Positions 21,926 to 24,242 of a stretch of 24,242 nt of DNA are shown piece by piece. The notes under the pieces are model-generated. The model made no database searches, was not told the origin of the DNA, and saw only the letters and a program-made list of their open reading frames with translations. Origin of the DNA: a virus. The DNA lies in IMG/VR virus record IMGVR_UViG_3300042486_000180, positions 1 through 24,242 of that record; one strand, written 5' to 3'. The translations under genes were made by a program, and so were the position numbers. Numbering within the stretch: the stretch's first letter is position 1; every line of letters starts with the position of its first letter.

Positions 21926-22298
21926 CTTGTTCGGCTTTATATACTGCGTAAAGTTGATTAAGTTTGTTTACGATTTCGCGTAAGCAAGAACCGCACGAAG
22001 TTGGTTGTACTCGTTCGTGTAAAACCCGATTGTAAATCTTTAATAGTTCCCGTTGTTCACTTGGACTTACGCTACTTCTTCCACGATTGTAAAACGTGTC
22101 TAAGTATGCGTATTCGTCTTCCGTTAGGCATTCGGGTTTTTTATAGCGCCAAAGTTCGTTAAGTTTTGCTTTGCGTTCTTCGCACCCGCAATCTTCGCCC
22201 ATTACCCATTTAGCAACCTTTGCTATTCCTGTAACTTCTAAAATGTTTTCTACGGTGTCGCCTAATCCTTCTGCTTGTTTTTTTCTTGGTCTTCCCAT
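21906..22298 (-). CDS. Conserved phage protein with Cys pairs, 130 aa
   Basis: 130 residues. It opens MGRPRKKQAEGLGDTVENIL, a basic AT-hook-like start followed by a GLGDTVENILEVTGIAKVAK segment seen in many phage proteins of this host group. EDCGCEERKAKLNEL and a later TSCGSCLRE contribute four Cys that could bind a metal ion together. The rest is helical. No function is established. It lies between the sigma-like gene (7 nt) and the methylase (20-nt overlap), upstream of the terminase genes, which would fit a DNA-binding regulator or packaging factor. Confidence 0.75.
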   Translation of the reverse strand: MGRPRKKQAEGLGDTVENILEVTGIAKVAKWVMGEDCGCEERKAKLNELWRYKKPECLTEDEYAYLDTFYNRGRSSVSPSEQRELLKIYNRVLHERVQPTSCGSCLREIVNKLNQLYAVYKAEQDGSIEG

Positions 22299-22305
22299 AA
22301 CTTAT

Positions 22306-22836
22306 TTATTTAATTAATTCAAAATCCTCGTTTTTGTAGTCCGTGTAATCTTCTCCAACGGCTATTCTTATTTTTTGTTTGCAGTTCTTTAAGGTGTTGA
22401 AAATAGAACTCGAACTTATTTTCGTTTCGGCTGCAATATCTCTTATACTTAAATCTGTGTCTCGGTATAATTCGAATAACTTTTGGTCATACCAATGCCA
22501 CGAGTCTACTTCGTTTTCTATCTTACCCAATATCTTTAAGTAGGCTTCGTGTTTATCTAATTGGCTCGGTTCGTCTTTTATTTGTATCGCCTCAATATCA
22601 AACCCTTCAAATTTTCCTTTATTACGAATAGCATAAAGGTACATATTACGAAGAGTGAAGTACATAAATCCTTTATTGATTTGACCATTTGTTATTACGT
22701 TTTCGGGTTTCGTGTATTTGTATAATCTTAAGTAACATTCTTGTACAAGGTCTTCAGCGTATAAATCTTCGCCGAAACTTTTAACTAATTTTACCCATTC
22801 TTTGTGGTCTTTTGCCACGTCTTTAAGCCATTCCAT
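22306..22836 (-). CDS. RNA polymerase sigma-70-like factor
   Basis: 176 residues. A region-2-like part lies at about 20-70 (EDLYAEDLVQECYLRLYKY, the hallmark of sigma region 2.1-2.2) and a region-4-like helix-turn-helix at about 115-157 (LSIRDIAAETKISSSSIFNT). Region 1 and 3 are missing, as in ECF-type sigma factors. It should bind host RNA polymerase core and direct it to phage promoters, probably late ones. It is the first gene of the late operon behind the promoter at 22853-22886, with a leader of only about 10 nt. A non-sigma DNA-binding terminase-like factor is less likely but possible, since such proteins can resemble small packaging subunits. Confidence 0.75.
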   Translation of the reverse strand: MEWLKDVAKDHKEWVKLVKSFGEDLYAEDLVQECYLRLYKYTKPENVITNGQINKGFMYFTLRNMYLYAIRNKGKFEGFDIEAIQIKDEPSQLDKHEAYLKILGKIENEVDSWHWYDQKLFELYRDTDLSIRDIAAETKISSSSIFNTLKNCKQKIRIAVGEDYTDYKNEDFELIK

Positions 22837-22852
22837 ATGCTTAGTTTGTTGT

Positions 22853-22886
22853 CAAATATAATGATTAATTTTTAATCACAACAAAA
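22853..22886 (-). promoter_or_regulatory. Bacteroidota-type promoter of the late operon
   Basis: The minus strand has TTTTG at 22886-22882, a spacer of 21 nt, and TATATTTG at 22860-22853 (full match to TAnnTTTG). Transcription should start near 22846, leaving a leader of about 10 nt before the ATG at 22836. It lies directly after the terminator at 22890-22916. A second TTG three bases nearer gives an 18-nt spacer as alternative. Confidence 0.75.
22862..22878. promoter_or_regulatory. Putative operator inside the late promoter
   Basis: TGATTAA and TTAATCA, separated by three bases, form a perfect 17-nt dyad that fills most of the spacer between the -33 and -7 elements. A dimeric regulator bound there would block RNA polymerase. 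The sequence is AT-rich, so chance cannot be excluded, but the exact position is what a repressor site would need. Confidence 0.55.
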
Positions 22887-22889
22887 CAT

Positions 22890-22916
22890 AAAAAAAAGCC
22901 ACCTTATTCGGGTGGC
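22890..22916 (-). terminator. Intrinsic terminator of the right-hand unit
   Basis: The minus strand has GCCACC and GGTGGC (6-bp GC-rich stem, 7-nt loop) followed by eight T. The 5' half of the stem is also the last coding part of the 71-residue gene, whose TAA lies in the loop. It ends the right-hand unit directly before the late promoter. Confidence 0.85.
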
Positions 22917-23119
22917 AATCCATTGTAAAAACGATAAACAAACGCGTCTAACTTCTTTGCAGTTTCAAGGCTTACGGGTTTACCGAGTAAGAACCTATCT
23001 AAGTTGTACTGGTGCATTTTGTGCCCTCGTTCTTTTATTTCGGTTACTATTTGATTCCGTGTTTTTGTTTCGAGAATCTTACGCAAGTAACTTCGAAGTG
23101 AGTAATCGTCTATAAACAT
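22904..23119 (-). CDS. Small putative DNA-binding protein, 71 aa
   Basis: 71 residues, basic and helical. It opens MFIDDYSLRSYLRKILETKT and contains QIVTEIKERGHKMHQYNLDR followed by FLLGKPVSLETAKKLDAFV, which has the size and spacing of a helix-turn-helix of the Cro/XRE kind. Its coding end runs into the terminator stem. It lies one base after the DUF736-like gene and directly upstream of the late promoter with its dyad, so it is a reasonable candidate for the regulator that binds there. No family is recognised with certainty. Confidence 0.6.
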   Translation of the reverse strand: MFIDDYSLRSYLRKILETKTRNQIVTEIKERGHKMHQYNLDRFLLGKPVSLETAKKLDAFVYRFYNGLPPE

Positions 23120-23120
23120 A

Positions 23121-23360
23121 TTAAAAAGGTAAATCGTCTTTTTCTATTATTTGAGTGTGAACTTGTTTCGGGGATTCGTTCACGTATGGTTCGCTAAATG
23201 AACACGAAAAGTATTTTAATCCTTTGGAAGATTCTTTAAGCCAAAGTGCTATTTCCATTTCTTTTCCGTTTACGTTTACTTTTCCTCGGTAATCGGGTTG
23301 CTTTTCGTTCGTCTTTTTGTCGTTCTTAAAAATTGCGCCAGTGTTTACTTTTGTTTCCAT
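23121..23360 (-). CDS. DUF736-like small protein with SSB-like tail, 79 aa
   Basis: 79 residues. The core GAIFKNDKKTNEKQPDYRGK, then ALWLKESSKGLKYFSCSFSE, resembles the DUF736 family of small beta proteins. The last residues, EKDDLPF, copy the acidic tip of single-strand DNA-binding proteins (consensus DDDIPF), which docks replication and repair enzymes. It may bind DNA or interact with the replication machinery. It lies one base before the next gene and in the same unit as other early-type genes. DUF736 assignment is by pattern. Confidence 0.65.
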   Translation of the reverse strand: METKVNTGAIFKNDKKTNEKQPDYRGKVNVNGKEMEIALWLKESSKGLKYFSCSFSEPYVNESPKQVHTQIIEKDDLPF

Positions 23361-23361
23361 A

Positions 23362-23610
23362 TTACTTAATTAAATTTATTACTATTATTACTCCCGTTAC
23401 ATATCCAAAGGCCAACGAGAAAGCCATTTTAATTCGTTCGTTCCAATTTTCCGAGTCAACCATATACCCTGCAAAAGGTAAACCTAGAAACGGACTTATA
23501 AAAGCAAAGAATAGCATTCCTAACGTGTTTGCTTCCGAAACGTATCTAATGTAAAAGGTTGAACATATTTCGATAATTAACGCGCTTAAAAAGATTATTC
23601 CGTACTTCAT
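23362..23610 (-). CDS. Small membrane protein, 82 aa
   Basis: 82 residues with three hydrophobic segments: about 2-20 (KYGIIFLSALIIEICSTFY), 30-49 (GMLFFAFISPFLGLPFAGYM) and 62-81 (MAFSLAFGYVTGVIIVINLI). Short polar loops include SENWNERIK. No signal-peptide cut site is obvious, so it should be an inner-membrane protein. Similar small membrane proteins are remembered from Bacteroidota phages, without known function. It overlaps the preceding gene by four bases and lies one base before the DUF736-like gene. Confidence 0.75.
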   Translation of the reverse strand: MKYGIIFLSALIIEICSTFYIRYVSEANTLGMLFFAFISPFLGLPFAGYMVDSENWNERIKMAFSLAFGYVTGVIIVINLIK

Positions 23611-23828
23611 TTATCTAAGTTTATTTCGTGTTCTTGTAGGCTATTAAAAAACGTTTCCCGTATGCGTTCAACCATTTGGTATTCGTCTGCGTTTAGTTCT
23701 TCGTATTTCCATAGCTTACGGAGTTCCGCTTGCATTTCCCAAAGAACGTTTAACATAGCTTGTCCTTTCGTGGCGCAATAGTATTCCGCTTCTTCGTCGG
23801 GTAAGTTAAATTCGAGTTTTGCTTTCAT
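23607..23828 (-). CDS. Hypothetical helical protein, 73 aa
   Basis: 73 residues starting MKAKLEFNLPDEEAEYYCAT, with a helical remainder (LNVLWEMQAELRKLWKYEEL, then MVERIRETFFNSLQ). No family is certain. The opening FNLPDEEAEY recalls small phage proteins with an N-terminal LPEE segment. The frame is open to 23930, which would overlap the previous gene by 125 nt. The ATG at 23828 overlaps it by only 23 nt and opens the well-formed part, so it is used. Function unknown. Confidence 0.65.
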   Translation of the reverse strand: MKAKLEFNLPDEEAEYYCATKGQAMLNVLWEMQAELRKLWKYEELNADEYQMVERIRETFFNSLQEHEINLDK

Positions 23829-24045
23829 AGGTTTGTTTGTAGTAATTTTCTCCGTGTCTATGTTCAAGGCTCTCATATGCCTCAATGATTTGCTCTTTCT
23901 CCATTTGTAACATTTGAAAATCAATATCATTTTGAATGTTTATTAAGCATTGTTTATACCCTGCTTGATATTCACTTAACTCGCTATTTAATTCTTCTAT
24001 TGCGTGTTGAATTTTATCTTTTAATTCTTGCATAGATGTTTTCAT
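23806..24045 (-). CDS. Hypothetical coiled-coil protein, 79 aa
   Basis: 79 residues, nearly all helix with a heptad-like pattern (MQELKDKIQHAIEELNSELS, then NDIDFQMLQMEKEQIIEAYE). No family is recognised. Its ATG overlaps the stop of the preceding partial gene as ATGA, and its end overlaps the next gene by 23 nt. It probably self-associates or binds a partner through the coil. Function unknown. Confidence 0.7.
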   Translation of the reverse strand: MKTSMQELKDKIQHAIEELNSELSEYQAGYKQCLINIQNDIDFQMLQMEKEQIIEAYESLEHRHGENYYKQTYESKTRI

Positions 24046-24242
24046 AATTCTTTTTTAAGTTTCTCAATATAAAGAGTAGCATCCATCAATTCTTCTTGAA
24101 GGTGGTTAAGCCACCCCATTAAATCAACGTCTTTTCGGTCTAGGTTAGTTCCGTATTTTTTTATTCCTCGTTTACTGCGTTCGTGGTATTTAGTCATTAC
24201 GGAAATTAAAATAGTGTCTTCGTGTTTAATTGGGTCTTGCTC
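24042..24242 (-). CDS. MazG-like all-helical phage protein, C-terminal part
   Basis: The gene continues beyond the right edge, and 66 codons plus the stop are visible. The segment KYHERSKRGIKKYGTNLDRK, followed by DLMGWLNHLQEELMDATLYI and EKLKKEL, matches small phage proteins with a WLxHLQEELMDAxLYLEK motif. These resemble the all-alpha nucleotide pyrophosphohydrolase (MazG/dUTPase-type) superfamily, where such Glu and Asp residues bind magnesium. If so it would clean the nucleotide pool or act on a signalling nucleotide. The assignment is tentative because the N-terminus is not seen. It overlaps the next ATG by four bases. Confidence 0.6.
   Translation of the reverse strand, partial: EQDPIKHEDTILISVMTKYHERSKRGIKKYGTNLDRKDVDLMGWLNHLQEELMDATLYIEKLKKEL

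Noticed and set aside
1-24242. CRISPR arrays, tRNA genes, insertion sequences, integrase or attachment sites
   Set aside because: No regularly spaced repeats, cloverleaf-like sequences, transposase motifs or recombinase motifs were seen on either strand.

Overview
The window is a compact segment of a tailed double-stranded DNA phage (or prophage) genome, AT-rich, with every credible gene on the minus strand. It is therefore read from right (24242) to left (1). The host is most likely a member of the Bacteroidota, probably a flavobacterium. Two promoters match the Bacteroidota -33/-7 consensus (TTTG, about 19-21 nt, TAnnTTTG). Start codons are mostly preceded by A-rich leaders rather than strong Shine-Dalgarno sites. 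The tape-measure C-terminus and several small structural proteins look like families known from Bacteroidota phages. A long tape-measure protein, a G/GT-type frameshift and a tail-tube-like protein point to a siphovirus-like particle with a long tail. No integrase, attachment site, tRNA or CRISPR array is visible, so lytic versus temperate life style cannot be decided.

Right end (24242-22890): six small genes in tight overlap, the first cut by the window edge, ending in a strong hairpin terminator. They include an all-helical MazG-like candidate, a membrane protein, a DUF736-like protein with an SSB-like acidic tail and a small putative DNA-binding protein. They look like the end of an early or middle unit.

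Middle (22886-1527): one late transcription unit of about 21 kb. It starts at a consensus promoter whose spacer holds a perfect 17-nt dyad, and it ends at a GNRA-loop terminator. Gene order is sigma-like factor, Cys-containing conserved protein, ParB-domain/DNA methylase fusion, small and large terminase, tail chaperones with a -1 frameshift on a run of nine T, tail terminator and gp10-like proteins, two large tail-structure proteins, tape measure, XkdF-type prohead protease, three small proteins, scaffold, major capsid, tail-tube candidate, portal, connector, a putative tail-fibre or receptor-binding protein, lysis genes (holin, amidase, candidate unimolecular spanin) and a metallophosphoesterase. 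Compared with the usual siphovirus order the tail module comes before the head module, and portal follows capsid. Two terminator-like hairpins follow the capsid and tail-tube genes inside the operon, with no consensus promoter behind them.

Left end (1445-1): a second promoter, with paired direct repeats upstream, drives a run of small unknown genes. Several are preceded by the same leader, ACAA(AA)CGCT just before ATG.

Four short genes (31-55 codons) that fill apparent gaps were recovered by hand. Several starts were moved inward because a terminator, a promoter or a stop/start overlap excludes the longest reading frame.
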